Assembly (NCBI GenBank): GCA_020848375.1
Contig: JADLAF010000245.1
Coordinates: 1 to 37,235, forward strand
Length of the DNA stretch: 37,235 nucleotides
DNA from: Ignavibacteriaceae bacterium
GTDB taxonomy: Bacteria > Bacteroidota > Ignavibacteria > Ignavibacteriales > Ignavibacteriaceae
Direction: 5' to 3'
In this document: piece by piece, positions 1 through 8,682 of the stretch
How the letters are laid out: each line of letters begins with the position of its first letter
Numbering within the stretch: position 1 is the stretch's first letter
The notes under the pieces: model-generated
Seen by the model: the letters and a program-made list of their open reading frames with translations, nothing else
The model's database searches: none
Told to the model about the DNA's origin: nothing
Program-made: the position numbers and the translations under genes

Positions 1-1398
1 ATTGCCCGCATAGTTGGTGCACAAAATATTTTAACCTCCGAAGAGGATAAGATTGTTTATTCTTACGACGGCACTCCGCTGCTTCATCAGAAACCTGAAG
101 CTGTTGTTTTTCCTGAAACTGCCGAACATATATCACAACTCTTTAAACTTGCAAAGGAAGCTGGATTCAGAATAGTACCGAGGGGTTCAGGCACAGGGTT
201 AAGTGGCGGCTCAATTCCTGTGGAAAACAGTATTGCGCTTGTGATGACTCGCTGGAATAAAATTCTGGAAGTGGATGAATCAAATCTTACTGCAACGGTT
301 GAACCGGGGGTTGTGACTTCGCAGCTTCATAAAGAAGCTGAAAGACGAGGACTTTTTTATCCGCCAGATCCCGGAAGCATGAATATATGCACTCTTGGCG
401 GTAATGTTGCTGAAAATGCGGGCGGTTTAAGAGGTTTAAAGTATGGTGTGACAAAAGATTATGTTATGGGGTTAGAACTGGTGCTCCCTGACGGAGAGAT
501 TCTTACCATTGGAGGGAAAAATGTTAAAGATGTTGCCGGTTATAGTCTTAAAGATATTTTTATCGGTTGTGAGGGGACTCTGGGAGTTATTACCAAAATT
601 GATTTAAAACTTATTCCCAAACCTACTTCGGCTATTACACTAATTGCTTTTTTTGATACAGTTCCGCTTGCGGGTGAAGCTGTTTCCGAAATTATTGCCT
701 CTAAAATTACTCCTTGTATGATGGAATTTCTCGACAACACAACACTCAGATGTGTAGAAGAATATACCGGACTTGGTCTTCCGACTGATAAGGCAGCGGT
801 GTTATTGATTGAAGTTGACGGAAGAGGGAGCAGTGTTGTTGAAGATGCAGCTTTAGTCGAATCAATCTTACTGAAGAAAAAAGCACAGTATTTATCAAAA
901 TCAGCCGACCCCGCTGAATCACTTCGGCTTAAATCTGCAAGACGGACAGCTTTCTCTGCCTTAGCCAGACAGAGACCCACAACTATACTGGAAGATGCAA
1001 CTGTTCCCAGAAGTAAACTTCCGGAAATGCTTGAAAAAATTCAAGATGCCGCAAAAAGATTTAATCTCATAATCGGAAATTTCGGTCATGCCGGTGATGG
1101 TAATCTTCATCCAACTTGCCTCACTGATGAACGGAATCATGAAGAAATTCAGAGAGTCCATAAAGCGTTTGATTATATATTTGAAGAAGCAGTTTCTTTA
1201 GGAGGAACCATAACGGGTGAACACGGGACGGGACTTGCTAAAAAGCAGTTTTTTGAGAAAATAGCTTCTCGTCCTGCCTTAAATGTGATGAAGGCGCTGA
1301 AGGAGGCACTGGATCCTGATAATATATTAAATCCAGGGAAAATATTTACTTTCAAGCCAAAGTGCGAATCATTACTATATGCTGCGCCACGGAAATAG
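1..1398 (+). CDS. glcD: FAD-linked oxidase, glycolate/D-lactate oxidase subunit GlcD-like (5' partial)
   Basis: This is the flavin subunit of a glycolate or D-lactate oxidising enzyme; it oxidises a 2-hydroxy acid and passes electrons to an Fe-S partner. The reading frame is open from base 1, so the true start lies upstream; 465 codons are visible against about 500 in E. coli GlcD, so few residues are missing. The PCMH-type FAD-binding motif PRGSGTGLSGG lies at codons 60-70. The C-terminal family motifs GHAGDGNLHP (near codon 363) and GEHGTG (near codon 408) are intact. The first internal ATG (208-228 region) would cut through the FAD domain and is not the start. The Fe-S subunit gene follows one gene later, as in glc and lut/dld loci. 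The exact substrate (glycolate, D-lactate or another 2-hydroxy acid) cannot be read from sequence. Confidence 0.87.
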   Translation: MARIVGAQNILTSEEDKIVYSYDGTPLLHQKPEAVVFPETAEHISQLFKLAKEAGFRIVPRGSGTGLSGGSIPVENSIALVMTRWNKILEVDESNLTATVEPGVVTSQLHKEAERRGLFYPPDPGSMNICTLGGNVAENAGGLRGLKYGVTKDYVMGLELVLPDGEILTIGGKNVKDVAGYSLKDIFIGCEGTLGVITKIDLKLIPKPTSAITLIAFFDTVPLAGEAVSEIIASKITPCMMEFLDNTTLRCVEEYTGLGLPTDKAAVLLIEVDGRGSSVVEDAALVESILLKKKAQYLSKSADPAESLRLKSARRTAFSALARQRPTTILEDATVPRSKLPEMLEKIQDAAKRFNLIIGNFGHAGDGNLHPTCLTDERNHEEIQRVHKAFDYIFEEAVSLGGTITGEHGTGLAKKQFFEKIASRPALNVMKALKEALDPDNILNPGKIFTFKPKCESLLYAAPRK

Positions 1399-1954
1399 AT
1401 TTTTATCTTTTCTTCTCTACCTGAGTATGTTCTTATTCGCTGGTCAGAATAATGCAGAGGAATGGAAGTCTGTTTATCAGAAATCAGAGACCCTAAAACA
1501 TTCTGTGCTTTTAACAAGAGACTTGAATGATAAACAAAAAGTTTCTGACTCATTGCGGTTATATACAAAAGGGGAGTGTTCAATTTTTATGCTTTTTACC
1601 CCTGAAGTTATTATTACGTTTGATACAACAGAATATTCTCAGCTAATGAAAAGAGATAGTAAAAATTTTGAAGATTATTTATACTTTCTCGCTGATAACG
1701 ACATTGTTGAATCACTGTTCATGCTGATATATGACGATTCCTCCTCGATTGTCCGGATTGACAGAATAAGCACAGACATTAATATCAATTTCGGTGAAGT
1801 GATATACTCTTATTTCCCTGACAGTGCTGGCAGAATATCATCTGCTATTGACTGGTACTGCTTAAGGAATAAAGGAAAGATTGTCTGGTATGGTATAGAG
1901 TATGCCGGATTTACCCCCGTAGAAATTTCCTGTGAGGTTTACGAACGTGACTGA
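1379..1954 (+). CDS. Unknown secreted protein between the FAD and Fe-S oxidase genes
   Basis: I do not recognise this 191-residue protein. It starts with a short basic stretch and a hydrophobic segment (about residues 7-23) ending near FAGQNNAEE, which looks like a Sec signal peptide, so the mature part is probably periplasmic or outer-membrane facing. The rest is a mixed alpha/beta sequence rich in acidic and aromatic residues, with two isolated cysteines and no recognisable catalytic or metal motif. It overlaps the oxidase FAD gene by 20 bases and the following Fe-S gene by 23 bases, so all three are probably translated together. The overlaps on both sides and the clean signal peptide support a real gene. 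Its role in the oxidase system is unknown. Confidence 0.6.
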   Translation: MLRHGNRFLSFLLYLSMFLFAGQNNAEEWKSVYQKSETLKHSVLLTRDLNDKQKVSDSLRLYTKGECSIFMLFTPEVIITFDTTEYSQLMKRDSKNFEDYLYFLADNDIVESLFMLIYDDSSSIVRIDRISTDININFGEVIYSYFPDSAGRISSAIDWYCLRNKGKIVWYGIEYAGFTPVEISCEVYERD

Positions 1955-3251
1955 CACCGCCAGCAAAAAAGATCTTCTAAAAAAAGTAATGCCTCACAGT
2001 GATATCCTGACTCAGTGTATTCACTGCGGACTCTGCCTTGCGGTTTGTCCTACTTATGACATTACTAAATCTGAACGTTCATCACCGAGAGGAAGAATCC
2101 GGCTGATCAAAGAATTAGCTGAGGGGCGTAGTGAGATTTCCGACACCTTTGTGCAGGAGATGAACTTTTGCCTGGACTGTCAGGCCTGTGAGACTGCCTG
2201 TCCGGCGGGAGTAAAATATGGTCAGATGGTTGAAGCCGCGAGGGACTATATAACCGAGGCAAATGCAGACACAAGTTTAAAGCAGACTATCAAGAGATTC
2301 TTCTTAAACCGAATCCTTGCTGTGGCTCCCATACTGGCGGTATTTTCCTTTTTTATGGCTTTTTACAGAACAAGCGGGCTCCAATGGTTAGTGAGGAAAA
2401 CTTCAATTTTAAAGCTGATTCCGGGTAACCTCTCCCAGGTTGAATCCTTGTCACCTGAGTTCAGCTTTTTCGCCTCAAAATATGAGGAAGTTGAGAATGC
2501 CTCCGGCTTAGCAAAAGGTGAAAAAATGGCTTTTCATACTGGTTGTCTCATGAAGCATGCTTTTGGTAAAATAAATGATGATACAGTTGGTTTGCTAACA
2601 GCAAATGGGTACGATGTCCTGATACCGAAAAACCAGGTCTGCTGCGGATCTCTTCATGCCCACAACGGGGAGGGGAGCAAAGCACTCGATCTGGCAAAAA
2701 AGAATATTGATAATTTTGCCGGGAAGGACTACAGGTTTCTCATATCAAATTCGGCAGGTTGTGGTGCTTTTATGAAGGAATACGGACATTTATTAGAAAA
2801 TGACCCCGAATATCGCGAAAAGGCACTGAAATTTTCCCAAAAGGTAAAAGATATTACCGAACTGTTGGCAGAAATTGACTTCGAGAACCAATGTAAACCA
2901 TTAGAAGCTGAAATAACCTACCATGACGCTTGTCACCTTTGCCATACGCAGAAAATTACACAACAGCCCAGACAAGTGTTAAAACGCATTCCAGGCATCA
3001 ATTACACGGAACTGGAAGACTCAACCTGGTGCTGTGGCAGTGCTGGCATTTATAATGTAATGGAATACGATTCAGCTATGAAATTTCTGGACAAAAAGCT
3101 GAAAAACATCGGGTCAACAGGGGCTCGGATCGTGATTACGGGAAATCCGGGCTGTATCGGTCAGATAAAGGGGGGAATTGAGCGGGTCGGTGAAACCACA
3201 GAAGTACTTCATCCCGTTGAACTGATTATGAGAGCTTACAAAAAGGGCTAA
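1932..3251 (+). CDS. glcF: Fe-S oxidoreductase, glycolate oxidase iron-sulfur subunit GlcF-like
   Basis: This 439-residue protein takes electrons from the FAD subunit and passes them towards the quinone pool or another acceptor. Two 4Fe-4S ferredoxin motifs are clear: C29, C32, C35, C39 and C80, C83, C86, C90, each followed by proline. A hydrophobic stretch at about 118-140 may touch the membrane. The C-terminal half carries two CCG domains (motifs CCGSLHAH and CCGSAGIY) with the expected upstream cysteines, typical of GlcF, LutA and HdrB-type subunits. The start is a GTG at 1932; a second GTG at 1947 is also possible and would shorten the protein by five residues. The gene overlaps the end of the unknown secreted protein gene. 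It could equally serve a D-lactate dehydrogenase; substrate assignment is inferred. Confidence 0.85.
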   Translation: MRFTNVTDTASKKDLLKKVMPHSDILTQCIHCGLCLAVCPTYDITKSERSSPRGRIRLIKELAEGRSEISDTFVQEMNFCLDCQACETACPAGVKYGQMVEAARDYITEANADTSLKQTIKRFFLNRILAVAPILAVFSFFMAFYRTSGLQWLVRKTSILKLIPGNLSQVESLSPEFSFFASKYEEVENASGLAKGEKMAFHTGCLMKHAFGKINDDTVGLLTANGYDVLIPKNQVCCGSLHAHNGEGSKALDLAKKNIDNFAGKDYRFLISNSAGCGAFMKEYGHLLENDPEYREKALKFSQKVKDITELLAEIDFENQCKPLEAEITYHDACHLCHTQKITQQPRQVLKRIPGINYTELEDSTWCCGSAGIYNVMEYDSAMKFLDKKLKNIGSTGARIVITGNPGCIGQIKGGIERVGETTEVLHPVELIMRAYKKG

Positions 3252-3272
3252 TTCAACTAAAAAAGGGGATAT

Positions 3273-3308
3273 TTTGTTTTTTTTTAACTTCTTATTTTTA
3301 TAAGTTTG
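3273..3308 (+). promoter_or_regulatory. Possible Bacteroidota-type promoter of the ACIII operon
   Basis: In the 154-base gap before actA, TAAGTTTG at 3301-3308 matches the Bacteroidota -7 element TAnnTTTG, and a TTTG lies at 3273-3276. The spacer is 24 bases, longer than the usual 19-21, so the pairing is uncertain. The gap is strongly AT-rich and holds no open reading frame. Confidence 0.3.
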
Positions 3309-3405
3309 AACCTTATCTTAAAAAAGTCTTTAAAGAATTCTTTGTTTCAAAAAAGCACTCCTCTGTGCTTTTAACACCTTGCTATTAATAGAAAATTAGG
3401 TAAAG

Positions 3406-3975
3406 ATGTCAAACAACTTCCTCGATTACCTGCTTCGAATAAGACTGCCTATTACTGTATTTGTGGTGCTTACCTCATTTGCAGTGACATACTTCATCTC
3501 GAGAGCTGAGCGAGACGGTGTAGGTTATACACCGGATCAACCAATTGCCTTTTCACATGCGCTTCATGCCGGACAGATGGGTATCGACTGTCAGTACTGT
3601 CATACCAGTGTGGAAAAATCACGTCATGCCTCCATTCCCCAGGTAGCCACTTGCATGAACTGTCATTCTATTGCCAGGAAAGATCGCCCTGAAATTATCA
3701 AGTTGACAAATTCGTATAACTCCGGGAAAAAACTTTCATGGGAGAGAATCCACAAAGTACCGGATTACGCTTATTTTAGCCATGCCTCTCATGTTAACAA
3801 GGGGATACAATGCCAAAGCTGTCATGGTAATGTCGAGCTTATGGATAAGGTTGGGCAGGTAAATTCATTCACGATGGCCGCCTGTCTTGATTGTCACCGC
3901 AATCCTGAAGCAAAAATGCCTTACCTGAAATCAGTAAATAAAGGACCTGACTATTGTTGGGCCTGCCACAGATAG
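3406..3975 (+). CDS. actA: ACIII subunit ActA, pentahaem cytochrome c
   Basis: ActA is the multihaem cytochrome of alternative complex III, which oxidises quinol and reduces a cytochrome c or oxidase in place of the bc1 complex. The 189-residue protein begins with one membrane anchor (about residues 14-31). It has exactly five CxxCH haem sites, at C62, C83, C136, C160 and C184, the last ending two residues before the C-terminus. Five haems match the known ActA of Rhodothermus and Flavobacterium. Histidines such as those near 51, 54, 126 and 129 are candidates for distal ligands. It is the first gene of the operon and is followed five bases later by a small anchored protein and then actB. Family assignment is firm; the haem ligand assignment is inference. 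Confidence 0.93.
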   Translation: MSNNFLDYLLRIRLPITVFVVLTSFAVTYFISRAERDGVGYTPDQPIAFSHALHAGQMGIDCQYCHTSVEKSRHASIPQVATCMNCHSIARKDRPEIIKLTNSYNSGKKLSWERIHKVPDYAYFSHASHVNKGIQCQSCHGNVELMDKVGQVNSFTMAACLDCHRNPEAKMPYLKSVNKGPDYCWACHR

Positions 3976-3978
3976 GAG
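3974..3978 (+). promoter_or_regulatory. Ribosome binding site that sets the start of the small ACIII-linked gene
   Basis: AGGAG at 3974-3978, directly after the actA stop codon, sits two bases before ATG at 3981. This supports the ATG over an in-frame TTG at 3954 inside actA. The spacing is short but no better site is visible. Confidence 0.45.
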
Positions 3979-3980
3979 CT

Positions 3981-4217
3981 ATGGAAATGGATATGAATAT
4001 GAATACTGAACAAACAAATAAGACCTTGCATTCCAGGAAAAAATTCTTCGGGCTTCTCAGCGGCGGAGTCATTGGTACTTTTCTGCTGAAAAACTTCTTT
4101 ACCGGTAAAGTTTTATCATCTGTGGCCACAGTTAAAACTAAGCCAAAAATCATAATCAAACCGGAACCACTCGCTGTTCAAAGAAACTCGTCAGGAAAGA
4201 ATGATGTCAGAGCTTAA
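3981..4217 (+). CDS. Small membrane-anchored protein between actA and actB
   Basis: A 78-residue protein of unknown function. The N-terminus has a Tat-like or Sec-like pattern, SRKKFFGLLSGG, where the second arginine of a twin-arginine motif is lysine, followed by a hydrophobic stretch of about 15 residues. The remaining 35 residues are short, basic and low in complexity, with no cysteine or histidine pair for a cofactor. The gene starts five bases after actA and overlaps actB by 17 bases, so it is probably translated with them. It might be an accessory or assembly subunit of ACIII in this lineage; this rests on position only. It is not one of the classical ActA-F subunits. Confidence 0.6.
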   Translation: MEMDMNMNTEQTNKTLHSRKKFFGLLSGGVIGTFLLKNFFTGKVLSSVATVKTKPKIIIKPEPLAVQRNSSGKNDVRA

Positions 4218-7200
4218 TAACAATAACGATTCTCACAAGCAACAAAACGATCCTCACTACTGGAGAAGTTTCGAAGAACTTCAGAATGACTCTGGTTTTA
4301 AAAAGATCAAAGAAAACGAATTCTTAGAAGGTGTAACAAAAGATTTTGATCCTAATACAGATATTAACGGAGTCTCAAGAAGAAAATTTTTAGCGCTTCT
4401 TGGCGCTTCTGCTGCTTTGGCAGGTGCGGGATGTTCTGACTACCGCGATAAGGGTGAGATAATCCCTTATAACAAGCAGCCGGAAGAAGTAACTTTAGGA
4501 CTCCCTAATTATTATGCTTCTACCTGCACAGGTTGTGAACAGTCTTGCGGTATCTTAATCAAAACCCGCGAGGGGAGACCCATTAAAGTAACCGGTAATC
4601 CTCAGCATCCTGTTAATAAAGGAAAGATTTGCTCAAAAGGTGAAGCTTCCATTCTTAATTTGTATGATCCCTCAAGAATACAATATCCCTCGAAGAATTC
4701 TAATGGTTTCCTTAATGAGGTGTTGTGGACTGATGCTGATAATGCAGTTATTTCAGCATTATTAACCGCTGGTTCAAAGGAGATTGCACTTATCACCAAT
4801 CAGATAACTTCACCAACATTCCTAAAACTTATCAGCGATTTTAAGACAAAATACCCCACAACCAGGGTATATACAGTCCGCCAGTTCAATGAATCGGTAA
4901 GAAAAGCCGCTTGGGAAAAATGTTATCCCGGTAGTCAGGTCCCCCTTATACAGTGGGATAAAGCAAAAGTTATCGTTGCTTTAGAGGGTGATTTTCTTGG
5001 TAAAGAAGGTAACCTGGTTGAAAACAACCGCCTGTTTGTACAAAACCGGAATGTTGACGATGTGAAAAACTTCAGCCGTCTTTATGCTGTTGAAGGAAAT
5101 TTTTCACTCACTGGCTTAAATGCTGATCACAGATTCAGACTGCGCCCTGATAAACAAACTGAATTTGTTTTGGCTCTTACTCAGTACCTGGTCGCTTCAA
5201 AAGGGGTTCAGCTTCCGGGTTCACTCAGCAGTTTAGCCAGTGTGATTTCCAAATTTGACCTGAATAAGTTCTGTGACGAAAACGGAATCAGCTTCAATGA
5301 TATTTCTAATATGGCCTCAGATCTGGTAAACAACAGGGGAAGATCTATTATTTATGCCGGAAGTGCATTAAGCGAGAAAACTCATGTAGCAGTAAATCTG
5401 CTCAACGAGATACTCGGCAACACAGCAGTGTACAATACTGCATCTTCTGCAGTTGAACTTACACAGCCATCAGCTTTCTCAGAGTTTGAAACACTTGTAA
5501 GCAGTCTGAATTCAGGAAATGTGGCATTGGTGATGACTCTGGATTGCAACCCGGTTTATAATCTTCCTGAAGATCTCGGTCTGAAAGATGCTCTTAAGAA
5601 ATCCGGTCTGTTTGTTTCATTAACGGAGCAGTTAAACGAAACAGCATCTTTAAGTAATTACGTGCTGCCGATAAATCATAATTTTGAAAGCTGGGGTGAT
5701 GCTCAGACAAGAACAGGTGTTTATAGCTTAATGCAGCCGGTTATTGCGCCGTTATATAACACCCGTCAGAAGGAATCAATACTGCTTAACTGGTTAAAAG
5801 GTGATCCTAAAAATTATGATGAACGCGGATATCACAACTACCTGAAGGAAAATTGGGCTGTATCCGTATTCCCTAAATCAATGTCACTTGCTTCTTTTGA
5901 AAAATACTGGCTCGGTTCATTACACGACGGATATAACCTTTTTAATGAAGCACCAGTCTTTAAACTGACTCTTAATGCAGTTGCGACTGAGTCGTTAACT
6001 TCTATTGAGACTGATTATCAGGGCTTTGTAGTGCTGATCACAGAAGGCACAGCTACCGGTGATGGTAAATTTGCCGGCAACGGATGGCTTCAGGAAAACC
6101 CGCATCCGGTTTCAAAAGTTACCTGGGACAATTATGCAGCAGTCTCCTACAAAACATCAAAAGAATTTAATCTAAAAACCGGCGATGTACTTGAAATTAA
6201 GAGCGAAAAAGGTGCTCTTAAGATACCAGCTCTGATTCAACCTGGTTTAGCAGATAATTTTATCAGTATTGAAACCGGTTACGGAAGAAGTAATTCCTCA
6301 GTGGTGGCAAACGGTGTAGGATATAATGCAAATGTTCTGCTCTCAAAGTCGTTTACAACAAGTCCGTGGATGTTTGGTTCAGTCGCGGTGTCAGTTACCG
6401 GTGAATTCAGACAAATTGTTTCCACTCAGGATCATCACGCTTTTGAGGACGAGATGATTGCAGACCAGCATCTGAAACGCAATATTATCAGAGAAGCTAC
6501 GGTAGCTCAGTATATGAGGGATCCTCACATCATTCATCACGGAGGACATGAGCTTCATACACTTTATGCAGATCATGAGTATCCTGAAGTGAAGTGGGCT
6601 ATGTCTATTGATCTGAATAAATGTACTGGTTGCGGTCAGTGTGTTGTAGCTTGTAACTCAGAAAACAATATCCCGATTGTTGGAAAAGATCAGGTTGCAG
6701 CCGGCAGGGAAATGCAGTGGATAAAAATCGACCGGTACTACTCTGGAAGCCCTGATAATCCTTCTGCTAAACTTCAGCCGATGCTTTGTCAGCATTGTGA
6801 TAATGCTCCATGCGAAAATGTATGTCCTGTTGCGGCCACTACCCACAGCCCTGACGGACTGAACCAGATGGTATATAACCGATGCGTTGGTACACGCTAC
6901 TGCGCTAATAACTGTCCTTATAAAGTAAGAAGATATAACTTTTTTAACTTCCGTGAACATTTTGCTGACGGATATCAGCTCTCGCCTTCGTTTGAGCTGA
7001 TAGCAAATCCTGAGGTAACTGTCCGTTCACGAGGTGTAATGGAAAAATGTACGTTCTGTATCCAGAGAATATCTGATGCAAGAATGGTCGCAGCGACTGA
7101 AAACAGAAAAATTAAAGGTGATGATGTCACGACTGCCTGTCAGGAAGCATGCGGAACCGAAGCAATAGTCTTTGGTGACATGAACGACAAAGAATCAAAA

Positions 7201-7314
7201 ATATCAAAACTGCGTGAACATAATCTTGGTTATCATCTTCTTGAAGAACTTAATACCAGACCAAATGTCACGTATATTGCAAAGCTCACGAATACCTACT
7301 CGGAGGAAGTCTAA
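4201..7314 (+). CDS. actB: ACIII subunit ActB, fused molybdopterin-oxidoreductase-like and four-cluster Fe-S protein
   Basis: ActB is the peripheral electron-transfer subunit of ACIII. The 1037-residue protein has a twin-arginine-like signal SRRKFLALLG (59-68) followed by a lipobox-like AGAGC ending at C78. Residues about 100-740 resemble the large subunit of molybdopterin oxidoreductases. Residues 800-1030 are a ferredoxin-type Fe-S subunit with four cysteine groups: C808/811/814/818, C863/866/871/875, C895/901/905 and C950/953/980/984. That fits three 4Fe-4S clusters and one 3Fe-4S cluster as in known ACIII. Oddly, the N-terminal half keeps the full motif C109-x2-C112-x3-C116-x27-C144, which in bis-MGD enzymes binds an extra 4Fe-4S cluster. 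No clear molybdenum-ligand motif follows it. Start ATG at 4201; a second ATG at 4204 has better spacing from AGGAAAG at 4193-4199. Confidence 0.92.
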   Translation: MMSELNNNNDSHKQQNDPHYWRSFEELQNDSGFKKIKENEFLEGVTKDFDPNTDINGVSRRKFLALLGASAALAGAGCSDYRDKGEIIPYNKQPEEVTLGLPNYYASTCTGCEQSCGILIKTREGRPIKVTGNPQHPVNKGKICSKGEASILNLYDPSRIQYPSKNSNGFLNEVLWTDADNAVISALLTAGSKEIALITNQITSPTFLKLISDFKTKYPTTRVYTVRQFNESVRKAAWEKCYPGSQVPLIQWDKAKVIVALEGDFLGKEGNLVENNRLFVQNRNVDDVKNFSRLYAVEGNFSLTGLNADHRFRLRPDKQTEFVLALTQYLVASKGVQLPGSLSSLASVISKFDLNKFCDENGISFNDISNMASDLVNNRGRSIIYAGSALSEKTHVAVNLLNEILGNTAVYNTASSAVELTQPSAFSEFETLVSSLNSGNVALVMTLDCNPVYNLPEDLGLKDALKKSGLFVSLTEQLNETASLSNYVLPINHNFESWGDAQTRTGVYSLMQPVIAPLYNTRQKESILLNWLKGDPKNYDERGYHNYLKENWAVSVFPKSMSLASFEKYWLGSLHDGYNLFNEAPVFKLTLNAVATESLTSIETDYQGFVVLITEGTATGDGKFAGNGWLQENPHPVSKVTWDNYAAVSYKTSKEFNLKTGDVLEIKSEKGALKIPALIQPGLADNFISIETGYGRSNSSVVANGVGYNANVLLSKSFTTSPWMFGSVAVSVTGEFRQIVSTQDHHAFEDEMIADQHLKRNIIREATVAQYMRDPHIIHHGGHELHTLYADHEYPEVKWAMSIDLNKCTGCGQCVVACNSENNIPIVGKDQVAAGREMQWIKIDRYYSGSPDNPSAKLQPMLCQHCDNAPCENVCPVAATTHSPDGLNQMVYNRCVGTRYCANNCPYKVRRYNFFNFREHFADGYQLSPSFELIANPEVTVRSRGVMEKCTFCIQRISDARMVAATENRKIKGDDVTTACQEACGTEAIVFGDMNDKESKISKLREHNLGYHLLEELNTRPNVTYIAKLTNTYSEEV

Positions 7315-8682
7315 GTGAATATAGATTATTCTAAAGAAGATATCATAGTCAGCGGCAGGTTAAGCATAGCTCAGATCGAGGATCTGATTGCAAAACCGCT
7401 GGAAACTAAAGTTGACAAGAAATTCTTAATTGCTTTGTCAGTTTCGGTCACAGCCCTCATGATAGGAGCCATTTCACTCGGATTCTCACTCCTTTACGGT
7501 ACCGGTCTCTGGGGAAACAATCAGCCGGTCGGATGGGCATTTCCGATCGTTAACTTTGTATTCTGGGTTGGTATCGGTCACGCGGGTACACTCATATCTG
7601 CAATCCTCTATCTGCTAAGACAGAAATGGAGAAATGGTATTGCCCGGTTTGCTGAGGCAATGACCATTTTTGCGGTGATGACAGCAGGAATATTTCCAAT
7701 TATTCATACCGGACGACCCTGGCTTGCAGGATATCTTTTCCCTTATCCGAATCAGCATAGTCTTTGGGTTAATTTTACGTCTCCGCTTATTTGGGACGTT
7801 TTTGCGGTCTCAACATATTTTACCGTGTCATTTGTTTTTTGGTATGTTGGGCTCATTCCTGATTTTGCGACAATGCGCGACAGAACTAAAGAAGGAATCC
7901 GTAAGACTATATATAAAGTATTTAGTCTTGGCTGGAGACATTCTCACAGAAACTGGCAGCATTATGAAAAAGCATATATGCTTCTTGCAGGATTCGCAAC
8001 TCCGCTTGTGCTCTCGGTGCATACAATCGTATCATTCGACTTTGCTGTGTCAATTATGCCTGGCTGGCACACAACAATTTTCCCTCCATACTTTGTTGCA
8101 GGAGCGATATTCTCTGGTTTTGCTATGGTGGTCACCGTTCTGATATTTGTCAGAAAGATTTTTGATCTTGAGCATCTAATAACAATCGATCACCTTGAGA
8201 AAATGAATAAAATCATTCTCGCAACAGGAATGATGGTTGGTTATGCTTATGCAATGGAGTTTTTTATTGCCTGGTACAGCGGTAATCAGACAGAATCATT
8301 TGTATTTGTTAACAGAGCATTCGGACCTTATGCCTGGGCATATTGGATAATGGTAAGTTGCAACGTTATTTTCCCGCAATTTTTCTGGATCCGGAAATTA
8401 CGAAGATCAATACCGGTAATGTTTATTATTGTGATATTTGTAAATGTCGGAATGTGGTTTGAGCGTTTTGTTATCACCATCACCTCATTACACAGAGATT
8501 TTCTGCCGTCAAGTTGGGGATATTACCGCCCGACTTTATATGATTTTGGAATTCTGTTAGGCAGTTTTGGTCTTTTCTTTACTCTCGTAATTTTATTTAC
8601 TAAAGCACTTCCAGTAGTTTCGATTGCTGAAATCAAAGCAGTAGCTGACGATGCTCAGCCAAGTCACCATGGAGATCATTAA
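7315..8682 (+). CDS. actC: ACIII subunit ActC, NrfD/PsrC-like membrane subunit
   Basis: ActC is an NrfD-family integral membrane protein that helps form the quinol site and a possible proton path of ACIII. The 455-residue protein has about ten transmembrane segments and ends in a His-rich tail (SHHGDH). Family-typical motifs are present, such as [19 protein letters not shown] and the GIGHAGT stretch after it, and the FFPQFFW-like motif (IFPQFFWI) in the second half. The start is GTG at 7315, immediately after the actB stop codon, with GGAGG at 7303-7307 upstream, so translation is probably coupled. Its stop overlaps the ATG of the next gene by one base. Together with ActF it makes the paired NrfD-like membrane core of the complex. 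Confidence 0.93.
   Translation: MNIDYSKEDIIVSGRLSIAQIEDLIAKPLETKVDKKFLIALSVSVTALMIGAISLGFSLLYGTGLWGNNQPVGWAFPIVNFVFWVGIGHAGTLISAILYLLRQKWRNGIARFAEAMTIFAVMTAGIFPIIHTGRPWLAGYLFPYPNQHSLWVNFTSPLIWDVFAVSTYFTVSFVFWYVGLIPDFATMRDRTKEGIRKTIYKVFSLGWRHSHRNWQHYEKAYMLLAGFATPLVLSVHTIVSFDFAVSIMPGWHTTIFPPYFVAGAIFSGFAMVVTVLIFVRKIFDLEHLITIDHLEKMNKIILATGMMVGYAYAMEFFIAWYSGNQTESFVFVNRAFGPYAWAYWIMVSCNVIFPQFFWIRKLRRSIPVMFIIVIFVNVGMWFERFVITITSLHRDFLPSSWGYYRPTLYDFGILLGSFGLFFTLVILFTKALPVVSIAEIKAVADDAQPSHHGDH

Noticed and set aside
540-1161. Minus-strand open frames inside the FAD oxidase gene, and similar frames inside other large genes
   Set aside because: They overlap strongly supported genes, have biased composition as shadows, and show no motif or start signal.
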